In this document: positions 41,891 through 52,300 of the stretch, piece after piece | How positions within the stretch are numbered: position 1 is the first letter of the stretch | How the letters are laid out: each line of letters starts with the position of its first letter | Assembly (NCBI GenBank): GCA_014529385.2 | Contig: CM043962.1 | Span: 35,805,598-35,863,597 of the forward strand | Length of the DNA: 58,000 nucleotides | Source: Adiantum capillus-veneris | Taxonomy: Eukaryota; Streptophyta; Polypodiopsida; Polypodiales; Pteridaceae | Direction: 5' to 3' | The notes under the pieces: model-generated | The model's database searches: none | What the model saw: only the letters and a program-made list of their open reading frames with translations | What the model was told of the DNA's origin: nothing | Made by a program: the position numbers and the translations under genes

Positions 41891-42655
41891 ATGCATTATA
41901 TATAATCTACCTAGATTTGGAGTCAACTCAACAAGCAAAAGTAAAATTGTGTGCATTGCAGAGCCTTCCCCTTCACGCTTTGTCGTCGCCATCGCAGCAT
42001 TGCAGAGCCTTCCCTTCGCGCTCCGTCGTCGCCAGGCCATCGGCCACTCGCAAAGCCCCCATACTTTTTCTTCTTCACACACGCATTGCTGAGGAGCGAC
42101 CAATCTATGCGGCCTTCCCTGTGCAGAGAAAGGAGACGGATAGATCCGGCTGCCCTGCTTCACCCGCCACAACAAGGGCGCTCTGTGTGTGTTCCTCAAT
42201 GCACTGCAGCCACCCTCCACCCCATTCTCTGTGCATGTGCAAGCCTCCATCTATCACCATCTTCGTGAGAGAAACCAGAGCGAGAGAGATACACAGATGG
42301 TGTCAAAATCGGATCTCAATTGTCAAAAAGTAATAAAGATGAGAAAATCTTAAAACAATGCAGCGCGTGCCACCTTCCTTTTTCTCTCCCTTCCACGTGC
42401 CTTCTCCCCCTTTTTTTCACTTCAAACCTATGAAAGGCATCTCCCAAGATACCCTTTAATCAACCTCAAACCAAAATTGGCACACAAAAATATCCCACCG
42501 ATTCCGACGACGTCAAAAATTCTCTTTCTTCTTTCTCTCCTTCCCCCCCTCCTTTCTCCTCCACATGTTGCCTCCTCCCTTTTTCCCCCCTCAAAGCCAC
42601 AAGAGCATCTCCTTGAGATACCCTTTAATACAACCCAAAACGAAAATTGGGAGGA
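41891..42655. other. Unassigned C/T-rich stretch
   Basis: No domain is recognised; several overlapping frames are open because of C/T-rich composition. A direct repeat of about 50 bp is visible: the block from GGCATCTCCCAAGATACCCT (about 42,436) recurs with changes from GAGCATCTCCTTGAGATACC (about 42,603). A second internal duplication, TTGCAGAGCCTTCCC, is at about 41,956 and 41,999. Confidence 0.45.
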
Positions 42656-43449
42656 CCTATTTGCTGTCTTTGGTAACATGACCTTTATGTATGGTGCTTT
42701 GTGAGAGGAATAGGTTAAGCATGTATAAGAGTGACATTATTCACCATGAACCTACTTAGGTGGCATCACTCATAGTCCTTGTGCACAGATAGTATAGACT
42801 TAGATCTAATGTTGCCTCAATCATGGTGGAAAGTTGTGTAGCATGTCTCATCACAAGGAAATGCTTCCATGCAACACCAATGGAAGAATACATCCATGAG
42901 ATGGAGTGAGGTTTGTGTCATTATCGCCTTTAAATTGGAGGCATGAGTATTCTAAGGATCTCACTTCCTTAAAAACTATGTTGTTGGTGCTTACTATCGT
43001 TGCAACACCTCCGAGCTTCATCTTTTCCATTGAAGTCTCCTACAACCCAACTATGGGGTCGAACGACCCGACTATTCTATTTTTTGAATGGTTGTGTGAT
43101 CTGATTTTTGAGGTGGGAAAGGCTAATGACAACTGTTTGCAATTCCAAGAGTTAAACCTCGCTACCATCTTTGACTATGCCATCGAAAGATTTTGCAGAG
43201 GTGTTTTCTTTTGGGAGATTTTTGAGATAATTAATGTTAATCAGGACAGCGCAAGCACTTAATGGAAGTCTTAGAATAAAATTGAATTGCACTTATGAAA
43301 GGAGAGTTCAACTGCTACTAGAGAGGGATAATGAAAATGAAGAAAGAGCACACTACTCTCCTGATTACAATTGACTCTTCATATAGAGTCTTGCATGATT
43401 GCAATAGGTGAGTGATTCATGGGATATAATTATATCCGCTGATCTCTTC
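42656..43449 (+). repeat. Composite repeat Y, copy 2, second part
   Basis: Matches 31,780-32,205, with 385 extra bases (between GACC at 42,680 and GACC at 43,065) that copy 1 lacks. An open frame of 118 codons (42,906-43,262) spans the shared region; in copy 1 the same DNA is full of stops. No domain was recognised in it. It may be a fossil coding segment carried by the repeat. Confidence 0.7.
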
Positions 43450-43484
43450 AGATCTTTGAGGAGAAAAGAGGGAGGGAGGACACG

Positions 43485-43486
<2 letters not shown>

Positions 43487-43551
<65 letters not shown>
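43487..43551. repeat. (GA)n microsatellite
   Basis: About 65 bp of uninterrupted GA, complementary to the CT tract at 43,739-43,821. Confidence 0.97.
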
Positions 43552-43554
<3 letters not shown>

Positions 43555-43736
43555 CACATTTTTGGCATGTCCACAGCGAAGGCGAGGGAGCGGGTGACAG
43601 GTATATTTTTTTGGGTCCTCCTTTGTCTCTCTCTCGTCTGCGCAGAGAGGGGTGCACTGTGCAGGTTCGTAGGGGCACGCAGCTTTCTCCTTCTGTCGAT
43701 CGTGCAAATGAAAAGGCAGATGGTCAAATTAGTGGT

Positions 43737-43738
<2 letters not shown>

Positions 43739-43821
<83 letters not shown>
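43739..43821. repeat. (CT)n microsatellite
   Basis: About 83 bp of uninterrupted CT. Confidence 0.97.
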
Positions 43822-43823
<2 letters not shown>

Positions 43824-44469
43824 CTCTCTCGCCATCACCTCACCGTGGTTGCTCTCCTGCAGTCCCTGCATGTATGCAAACCTAGCTCGTTGCAATTAGG
43901 CAGGGATTCACAAGGCGGCACAGTGTTTGAGGCCTCATAGCATTGTTGCAACAAGGTTAAAATCTCTCATGTGCTGATTGATATAGAGGATGTCGTGCAA
44001 GCAGAGTAAGGGGGTGCATGGAGCCTAAGCAATTCTTGGGGAAGATGGAAATGGGAGGATCGACACGTTGCTAACGAGTTTCCAAAGGAGTGTTGGCATT
44101 GCTGGCTATTGGCAGAGGAAGGGGCTCACGGTGCCAAGCACGTGAATGAGAGCTCTAGAGTAGGAGACGAACTAGGTAGCATGTTTACAGCAAGGCACGG
44201 GCTAGATGGACTCTTTGTAGTGCATCGACGACCTCTCGCGGGGTTTAGAGAACCCTGCAATGGCAATGAAGCAGGAGCAGTGTGCCTGGGAATGAGGTGG
44301 CAAACTCGATTTTTTTGTTTTTGGGCCAGGAATCTGAAGAGATTCCTATTAATAAAAGGATGTAGACCTATTTGGCTCTATTTACGTGGAGGAGATTTTG
44401 GGATGTAGGTGAACTTTTTACATTGACATTAACAACACTTTTTAACCTTTTGTATTGGCATTAGTATTG

Positions 44470-45484
44470 GGGAGCAACGTTCTAAGTTTCCAAAGGATGG
44501 TTCAGTTCGGGCCACATGCAGGTTGCAGCTTGTGCATAGTGATGTCCATCCTTGGGCAATTACCTTTATTTCGTGACTTTCATTGATGATTACTCTAGGC
44601 ATGCATGGGTATTTCCGCTTAAAGCGAAGTCTGAAGTTTTTATGTGCTTCAAACAATTTTTGGCTATGGCTGAAAATGTCCTTAATGTACTATGGGCACC
44701 CTCCGTTCCGATCGAGGGGGGGAGTATATGTCTAATGAATTCAATGCCTTTCTGGCTAGTCGTGGGATAAAACACCAATGTACAGTGCCTTATACACCTC
44801 AACAAAATGGTGTTGCTGAGAGGAAAAACAAGTCACTTACAGAAATGGCACGATGTATGGTCAAAAGTCAAGCTTTGCCGCATTCTTTTTGGCTTGAGGC
44901 CATCATGTGGTGCCACTTATGTACTAAACAGGTGTCCTACGAAAGCTTTGTAGTCTATTACTCCATATGAGGCATGGCATGATAGAAAGCCTTCTATTGA
45001 GCACATGCGTGTTTTTGGCTGTTTGGCATATGCTTTGGTGCCACAAACACAGCGCAGAAAATTGGATGATAAGGATGTCAAATGTATTTTTGTTGGTTAT
45101 AGTGTTGAAAGAAAAGGTTACATGTTGTATCATCCTCAAACAAAATGGATTTTGGTTTCACGGGATGTAGTGTTTGTGAAAGATTCTACTCAGCCCTTGC
45201 TGTCATGTACTAGAGAAAGTAATGTAATCTCACAGGACATTTATGACACTTTGTTGCCTCTTTTCAGTGGTGGAAATACGAATGTAAGTTCCAATGAGGC
45301 AAATGTACTGCCTATGGGGGTTTCTGAAAATGTTACAAATCAGCCTATTACTGACGCAGATGTACATGATGTACTTGATGAGGAAAGGGCTGAAAATGAG
45401 CAGGCTAAGGTATGTCAAAATGGCTCGTGCGCACTTTGCGTAACAGTAAATTGGATGTACCTTTGTCTAATCGTACTCATTTAG
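44470..45484 (+). pseudogene. copia-3 integrase (broken)
   Basis: L-Q-L-V-H-S-D-V (first catalytic Asp) lies at about 44,524-44,547. After a frame change F-V-T-F-I-D-D-Y-S-R follows, then in another frame L-R-S-D-R-G-G-E-Y (second Asp) and N-G-V-A-E-R-K-N (Glu, about 44,810-44,830). Another shift near 44,935 precedes M-R-V-F-G-C-L-A-Y and the C-terminal region to 45,484. The three catalytic acids are present in separate frames. Confidence 0.87.
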
Positions 45485-46227
45485 GCTCTCGCCATGCATC
45501 TTATGCATCAGATTGTTATGCTTTGGCTGTGTCTAGCTTACATGATGTTGAGGAGCCTCTGTCTTTTAATGAAGCCCAGAATTCAAAAAATTGGATGGCT
45601 GCCATGCAATCACAATATGATGCACTTATAGAAAATGAAATATGGACTTTATGTGATTTGCCTCCTGGCAAATATGCCATTGGTACGAAGTGGGTTTACA
45701 AGTTGAAACGCAAGCCGGATGGTAAGATCGATTTCCATAAGGCTCCACTTGTTGCAAAGGGTTATGCACAGCAGAAAGACATAGATTATGAAGAGACCTT
45801 TTCTCCCACTTGTCGTATGACTACTGTGTGTTTTCTATGTGCATTGGCAACTCATTTTGGTTGGGATGTATATCAATCAGACATTGTTACTGCTTTCTTG
45901 AATGGTGACATATTTGAGGAAGTTTATGTAACGCAGCCTCGCGGTTTTGTTATAAAAGGACAAGAGAACAAAGTGTGCAGAGGGAAGAAGGCTTTGTATG
46001 GGTTGAAGCAATCTCCTCGTGCTTGGTATGAGAAAGCTGACACTCATTTGGTCAAACGAGGCTTTCGTAACAGTCCAACAGAAAGCACATTGTATGTAAA
46101 GCGTGAGGGTGATGTACTTCTCATTGTGGTTCTTTATGTGGATGATTTGCTGATCACTAGACCAAATGAGAGACATATTGTTGAATTTAAGGCTGATTTG
46201 AATGCTGCTTTCAAGATGAAAGATTAG
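45412..46227 (+). pseudogene. copia-3 reverse transcriptase
   Basis: This is an open frame of 271 codons with W-V-Y-K-L-K-R-K, L-V-A-K-G-Y-A-Q-Q, S-D-I-V-T-A-F-L-N-G, A-L-Y-G-L-K-Q-S-P-R-A-W and the catalytic Y-V-D-D (46,135-46,146). It ends at TAG 46,225-46,227, where the next codons continue the domain (H-H-Y-L-G-I-Q-F), so a Leu codon probably became TAG. Confidence 0.9.
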
Positions 46228-46233
46228 GGCCTG

Positions 46234-46872
46234 TTGCATCATTATTTGGGCATACAGTTTAAGCACTGTGATGGTGGTATTGCCTTGTGTCAAAAAAGTT
46301 ACATAGAGACATTGCTATGTAAGTTTGGACTTGAGGATTGCAAACCTATTGCCACTCCCATGGAAACAGGTTTGAATTTGAGTCTACATGATGCTTGCGA
46401 TCTTGCTGATGTCACTCTTTATCAAACTACTGTTGGTTGCCTCATTTATGTATGCAACACAAGGCCGGATATTCAGTTTGCAGTCTCACAGGTGAGCAGA
46501 TTTATGCATAGCCCAGGGTCTAAGCATTGGCAAGTTGTCAAGAGGATTTTTCGCTACCTTAGTGGCACTTTACATCTTGGCTTGTTTTATCCCAAGGGGG
46601 GATCATTGCCGCCAGATTTACATGCTTTTTCCGACTCAGATTGGGTTGGTTGTTTTGACACGCGAGTGTCCACAAGTGGTTTTTGTTTCATGCTTAGTAG
46701 TTCATGTATATCATGGTTGAGCAAGAAGCAACCTACTATGGCCACTTCGAGTTGTGAGGCTGATTACATGGCTATCTTCATAGCTACGGTTGAGTGTGTA
46801 TGGCTTATATGCCTTATGGATGATTTGGGTGTTGGACAGGACACTGCCAACACTATCTACATTGACAGTTAG
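46234..46872 (+). pseudogene. copia-3 RT thumb and RNase H
   Basis: Continues in frame: V-G-C-L-I-Y-V-C-N-T-R-P-D-I, F-S-D-S-D-W-V-G (RNase H active site), S-W-L-S-K-K-Q-P-T. The frame ends at TAG 46,870-46,872 after Y-I-D-S, where copia RNase H normally has Gln or Asn; a CAG to TAG change would explain it. Confidence 0.9.
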
Positions 46873-47155
46873 AGCACATTGGCAGTTGCGAGCAACCCAG
46901 TTTTTCATGTTTGCACAAAGGACATTGATGTGCATATCTCAGGGAGAGGCTCTCAGCAGGGGAGATCAGCTTGGCTTATGTGCCAACAAAGGATAACCTT
47001 GCAGACCTTTTTACAAAGGCCTTGTTTTGTGAGAAGCTTGAAGCTTTCAGCAAAGCTTTGGGCTTACTCCCCTTTGTTGATCATGTCCTTAGGGCATGGC
47101 ACTTACCTATACTCATGTGCCAGCTCTCGTTCACTGCATCACTCCAGGGGGGATT
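46873..47155 (+). pseudogene. copia-3 RNase H end and polypurine tract
   Basis: The remaining RNase H is split over two frames: V-A-S-N-P-V-F-H, then in the frame of 46,971-47,177 V-P-T-K-D-N-L-A-D-L-F-T-K-A. The polypurine tract CAGGGGGGATT ends at 47,155, directly before the LTR. Confidence 0.8.
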
Positions 47156-47381
47156 TGTTACCATATACATATGGTAGTGATGTGTGTGAACACACTAGGA
47201 CCGTCGGGGTATTTTTTCCCTCTTTAGGAGGTTTTTTCCCCCGAGCATTGTACATATGCCAATCACTCTAGGGCTATCTATCTTTCCATTGCACACTAAG
47301 AACACACTCTCTATTGTGTGCCTTGAGATTCCTTCGTCTTCTCCAAGCTGTGTGCGTTTCTCTGCAACCCTGATTCCAACA
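47156..47381 (+). mobile_element. 3' LTR of copia-3
   Basis: TGTTACCATATACATATGG to TGATTCCAACA, about 226 bp with TG...CA ends. Related in layout to the remnant at 33,061-33,258. No 5' partner is present. Confidence 0.65.
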
Positions 47382-48120
47382 ATCGGCAAGGGTGTATGCA
47401 TGATAAGGTGTACCCACTTTCAACAGTTTTCCCCACCAAGACAACCAAGAAACGGCCTCTTCTTTGCCATTCATACGTACATTTGACTTGCTTGCACTTA
47501 CTTTGAAGAGGTAAGATTTGGTAGCCACATAAAGCACATAGTTGCAAACACAATGAAAAGCTCCGATCTTCATTTTTTAACATCTAAATGGGAATTTAAT
47601 TGTGCAAGGACTAATCTGGTTCAGCCTGTCACACCTTGTCACAACATTGTGACCTTCATGAAGAAATACTTTTAACTTTTTATGGGCTTTTTTTCTTTAC
47701 TTACCCTCTTGCACATGAAATGTTCACATGGCAAGCAATTTAACTTGATTTATTGATAATTTTTTGGATCTTTGAAAAATCAATATTCATTTTTCTTTGT
47801 TAGAATTTCTATTTATAAAAACCTAATTTTTTTACACCTGATATCCAATGATGTAGAACATATTTTGAAAGATCTAACGGTAATTTGATAGATTATGACT
47901 TAAGGAATGTGACCATGCAAAAAAATTTAAACTTCAACGGCTCATTTTTTGAAGATCTACCTTAGAAAATAACTAAGACTGCTTAGAGAACCTTGATATA
48001 TTTTTAAAAAAATCTAATAAATAATGTACATTGCCACTCATTTTGATTTTCATTTATGTCATAACTCTTAGTGCAAAGTACTTATAGAAAAAAATTGAGT
48101 CAATTTGAGTAAGGAAAAGA
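47382..48120. other. Unassigned AT-rich stretch
   Basis: No coding domain, repeat partner or RNA gene is seen. Confidence 0.4.
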
Positions 48121-48720
48121 CTTGAGGTGTACCTCCTTCGGTTTGGTAAATACCAAACCTAAAAATTTTGACACTTGTCAACCAACCATGGATTGGTTCT
48201 ACTCTCCCAATCCTAGTTGGCTAGTCCACCTCATACAAGGAGGCCGCCACATCACCAAAGGTCCATGTCATCATCCCATCTCACCTTCCACATCACCACA
48301 CTCAACACTTTGATCGTAACACTTGGCTTGCCATGTCACTCTAATTGCCAACTCATCCACCACCCTCCACTGCCACCTTGCATGCCACTTCACCTTAAGT
48401 GCCATCTCATCCACCACCTCACATGCCACGTGTAAGTATTGCTTGCATGGCTTGCCACATCACTCGCCACCAAGCATGCCACATTGCCACCTTGCCAACT
48501 CATCACGTCCTTTTTTGTCACCTAATCATTACATGTCACCATTTTGACACATCATCATATGACATGGCAAATGAGGGGATCCCATCCGCCACCTCATCTT
48601 TCCACCTATGCATTCCATGTCATCAATCATCCACATTAGCTTGCCACATGGATGACCGTGTCATTCATGCATGGCCACCTCAATAGCCATGTCATTTTTT
48701 ATTTTTTATTTTAAATAATG
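48121..48720. repeat. Degenerate C/A-rich short repeat (CCACATCA/TGCCAC)n
   Basis: The motifs TGCCAC, CACATCA, CATGTCA and CATCCACCA recur irregularly throughout, with strong strand asymmetry (C/A/T-rich, few G). Overlapping open frames here follow from the composition. No fixed period is visible, so it is a diffuse low-complexity region. Confidence 0.5.
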
Positions 48721-49354
48721 TAACTAAATTAAAACCCAAGATATCTCAACCTAATTATTTATGTGGCAATTTAAGCAAATATATATATATATATATATAA
48801 TTTTTTATTTTTTAAAAGTATACCTTAACAATAAAATTCTATTTATTTGAAATATCAATGGATCACAAAAAGAAAAAAATAAAGAAATAGCTTTTGGTTT
48901 ACTTATGCACACGGGTTTGGGACCTTCCGTATCGATACAAGCCGCACGTAGCTTGCGGTAAAAAAAACGTCCACCGCGCTCCTTGATCACACTGCGGCCC
49001 AGGTGGGAGCTTACAGTAGTCAGTGCCTCTGTCTTGGACACGGTCCGCCGTCACTCATCACCCCCGGTAGACCTGAAAACGGCCCGAAGGTAGCCTTGGC
49101 ACTCGCCCGAGGGGGGGGGGGGGGGAGGGGGTTGCATCTCAACGTCACAAGAGGAGTGTGGGGAACTCGTCGCCTCACCTCACCCGTCCTTCGCACCACC
49201 GTCTGCCCCGTTCCCATCTCAACCGAGCACCACTGTCTTATAGTTGTACACAATATGGTGTGGGCCGACAAACCCCGCACGAACCATGACCCACGGGCCG
49301 GCAAACGGGGGAAACCCCCTTGTTGGGGGAAGGCCGTAAGGAAATGTTTCCAGG
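48721..49354. other. Unassigned stretch: AT-rich, then G/C-rich up to the satellite
   Basis: An (AT)n run lies at about 48,780-48,800. From 48,900 the sequence is GC-rich, with a G run (about 49,111-49,130) that could form a G-quadruplex. I compared it mentally with 5S and large rRNA signatures and saw no match. The sequence passes into the satellite at about 49,355. Confidence 0.4.
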
Positions 49355-52300
49355 AGATGGATTGCGATGGCAATGAGACTTTAGAGGAGTGGGGATTTAA
49401 GTGCTTTCCTTACTGGTGCAATGTTTCACAACCATCTGCTCCCGTCTCGTCGGTCTAAGGTGGCACAATCACCAATTTTTTTGTTTTGGCTTCGCTAAGG
49501 GTCCAATGGTAAAAAACTAGCATTTGTGCCATGGTAGACCATCGAGACAGATTTCGTTGCCCATGATACTTTACATGGGTGGGTATTTTAAGTCCTTTCC
49601 CTACCCTTGCAAAGTTTCATGGTCATGGTCTAGGGTGGCACAATTCGCTAAGGACCCAATGGTCAAACACTCATGATTGTGCCACCGTAGCCCATTGAGA
49701 CGGATTGCGATACCCATGAAACTTTTCACGGGTGGGGATTTAGGTGGTTTCCATGCCCGTACACTGTTTCATGGCCATCCTCTCCCGTGTCATTGGTCTA
49801 GGGTGGCACAATTGCCAATGTTTCCGTTTTGGCTTCGTTAAGGGCCCAATGGTCAAAACCTGGCGACCGTAGACTGTCCAGACGGATTGGGATGTCCATG
49901 GGTGCTTTCCCTATACCTAAAAGTTTCATGGCCGTCCGCTCATGTCTCGCTGGTCTAGGGTGGCACAACCGCCAATTTTTTTGTTTTGGATTTGCTAATG
50001 GCCCAATGGTAAAAAGCTGACGATTGTGCCCTCATAGAACGTAGAGACGGATTGCGATGCCCATGAAACTTCTCAGGGACAAAGATTTAGGTGCTTTCCC
50101 TACCGCAAAGTTTCACGGCCATCCGCTTCCATCTCATAGGTCTAGGGTAGCACAATCGCCAATTTTTTCATTTTGGCTTCGCTAAGGGCCCGATGCTAAA
50201 AAACAGACGATTGTGCCATCATAGACCGTCGAGACGAATTGCAATGCCCATGAAACTTGAGAGAGGTGGGGATTTAAGTGCTTTCCCTACCCTTGAAATG
50301 TTTCATGGCCATCTGCTCCCGTCTCGTCCGTTTAGGATGGCACAATCACCAATTTTTTCATTTTGGTTTCGCTAAGGATGCAATGGTCAGAAACTGGCGA
50401 TTGTGCCACCGTAGCCCGTCGAGACGGATTGTGATGGCCATGAAACTTTGTAGGGGCAAGGAATTAGGTGCTTTTCCTATACCTGCAATGTCTCATGGCC
50501 ATCCACTCTGGTCTCGTTGGTCTAGGGCGGCACAATCACCAATTTCTCGTTTTGGCTTTGCTAAATGTCCAATGGTCAAAAACTGGACATGGTGCCACAG
50601 TAGACCCTCGAGACGGATTGTGATGCCTATGAAACTTTTCACGCGTGGGGAATTAAGTGATTTCCCTACCTTGCAAAGTTTCATGGCCATCCGCTCCCGT
50701 CTCGTCTGTCTAGGGTGACACAATCGCCCATTTTTTTGTTTTGGCTTGGCTAAGGACACCATGGTAAAAAACTGATGATTGTGCCACCGTAGTCCATTGA
50801 GACGGATTGCAATGCCCAAGAAACTTTGTAGGGGCAAGGATTAAGGTGCTTTCCCTACCCTTGTAAAGTATCATGGCCATTCGCTCCCGTCTCGTCGGTC
50901 TAGGGTGGCACAATTGCCAATTTTTTTGTTTTGGCTTCGCTAAGGGCCCAATGGTACAAAACTGGCGATTGTGCCACCAAAGACAGTCGAGACGGATCGC
51001 GATGCCCATGAAATTTTGGAAGGACGGAGATTTAGATCCTTTCCCTGCCCTTACAATGTTTCATGGCCATCCGCTCTCGTCTCGTCGGACTAGGGTGGCA
51101 CAATTGCAAGTTTTTTTGTTTTGGCTTCGCTAAGGGCCCAATGGAAAAAATTGACGATTGTGTGATTGTAGCCCATCAAGACGGATTGCATTGTCCATGA
51201 AAATTTTCAAGGGTGGAGAATTAGGTGCTTTCCCTACCTCTAGAATGTTTCATGGCCATCCACTCTCGTCTCGTCAATTTAGGGTGGCACAATCGTCAAT
51301 TTTTTTATTTTGGCTTCGCTAATGGCCCAATGGTAAAACACAGGCCATTGTGCCACCGTAGACTATCCAACTGGATTGCAATGTCGATGAAACTTTGCAG
51401 GGGTGGGGATTTAGGTGCTTCTCTACCCTTGCAATGTTTAATGGACATCCGCTCCCCTCTCATCTGTTTAGGGTGGCACAATCGCCAGTTTTTTCGTTTG
51501 GCTTTGTTAAGGACCGAATGGTCAAAAATTGGCGATTAAGCCACTATAGCCCGTAGAGACGGATTGTGTTGCCCATGAAACTTTGCACGGGCAAGGATTT
51601 AGGTGATTTTTCCCCCCGTGCAAAGATTCATGGCCATTCGATCCCGTCTTGTCGGTTTAGGGTGACACAATCATTCGTTTTGGCTTTGGTAAGGACCCAA
51701 TGGTCTAAAACTGGCTATTGTGCCAATGTAGACTGTCAAAATAGATTGTGATGCCCATGAAACTTAACACAAATGGGATTTAGGTGCTTTCCTTTTCCCT
51801 ACAAAGTTTCATGGCCATCCCCTCCCGTCTCGTTCGTCTAGGCTGGCACAATCTCCAAGTTTTTTGTTTTGGCCTCGCTAAGCGCCTATTGGTTGAAAAC
51901 TGGCGATTGGGCCACAGTAGACCGTCGAGACGGATTGTTGCCCATGAAACTTTGCAGGGGTGATGATTTAGTTCCTTCCCTACCCTTGCAATGTTTCATG
52001 GCCATCCGCTTCCATCTCATCGGTACTCATGGAAAACAAAGACAAACATGATGAAAAGGGGAAAACCAATGCCCAAAATTCTTCCCAAGGCACTTCCTAC
52101 AACAAAAACAATAGGTCCAAGGAGAAAAGAGTTTACAAAGGTAAAAAAAAACTCTCTCACGAAGAGCTTGAATCTTTTCGTAAGGACCATAAGTGTTTTA
52201 AGTGTGGGGAGCAAGGACATGGCTATCGTTCTTGCCCCAAGAAAAATGCTTGCAATGAGAGTCCTAGGGATCCACCATCGAAGCTCCAAAAGAGGATGCT

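Larger units (their letters stand above)
43450..44386. other. Segment unique to repeat Y copy 2, with facing GA and CT tracts
   Basis: Absent from copy 1, where GATCT joins directly to TTAGGTGGAGGAG. It contains a GA tract (43,487-43,551), 187 bp of unique sequence, and a CT tract (43,739-43,821). The 99-codon frame at 44,109-44,408 has no recognised domain. Confidence 0.6.
44470..47381 (+). mobile_element. copia-3: 5'-truncated Ty1/copia element
   Basis: Begins in the integrase (pre-integrase K-F-P-K-D-G-S) without gag, protease, leader or 5' LTR, and continues through RT and RNase H to a polypurine tract and 3' LTR. Its left border with repeat Y (about 44,468) is shared with the decayed relative at 32,290, so the junction predates the duplication of the composite. 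Confidence 0.85.

Noticed and set aside
41766-42333. Overlapping ORFs of 75-155 codons as a host gene
   Set aside because: Several frames are open at once on both strands in C/T-rich repeat-derived DNA; no domain, splice signals or consistent codon pattern seen.
48900-49354. Ribosomal RNA fragment
   Set aside because: GC-rich composition prompted the idea, but no recognisable 5S, 18S or 25S conserved block was found.
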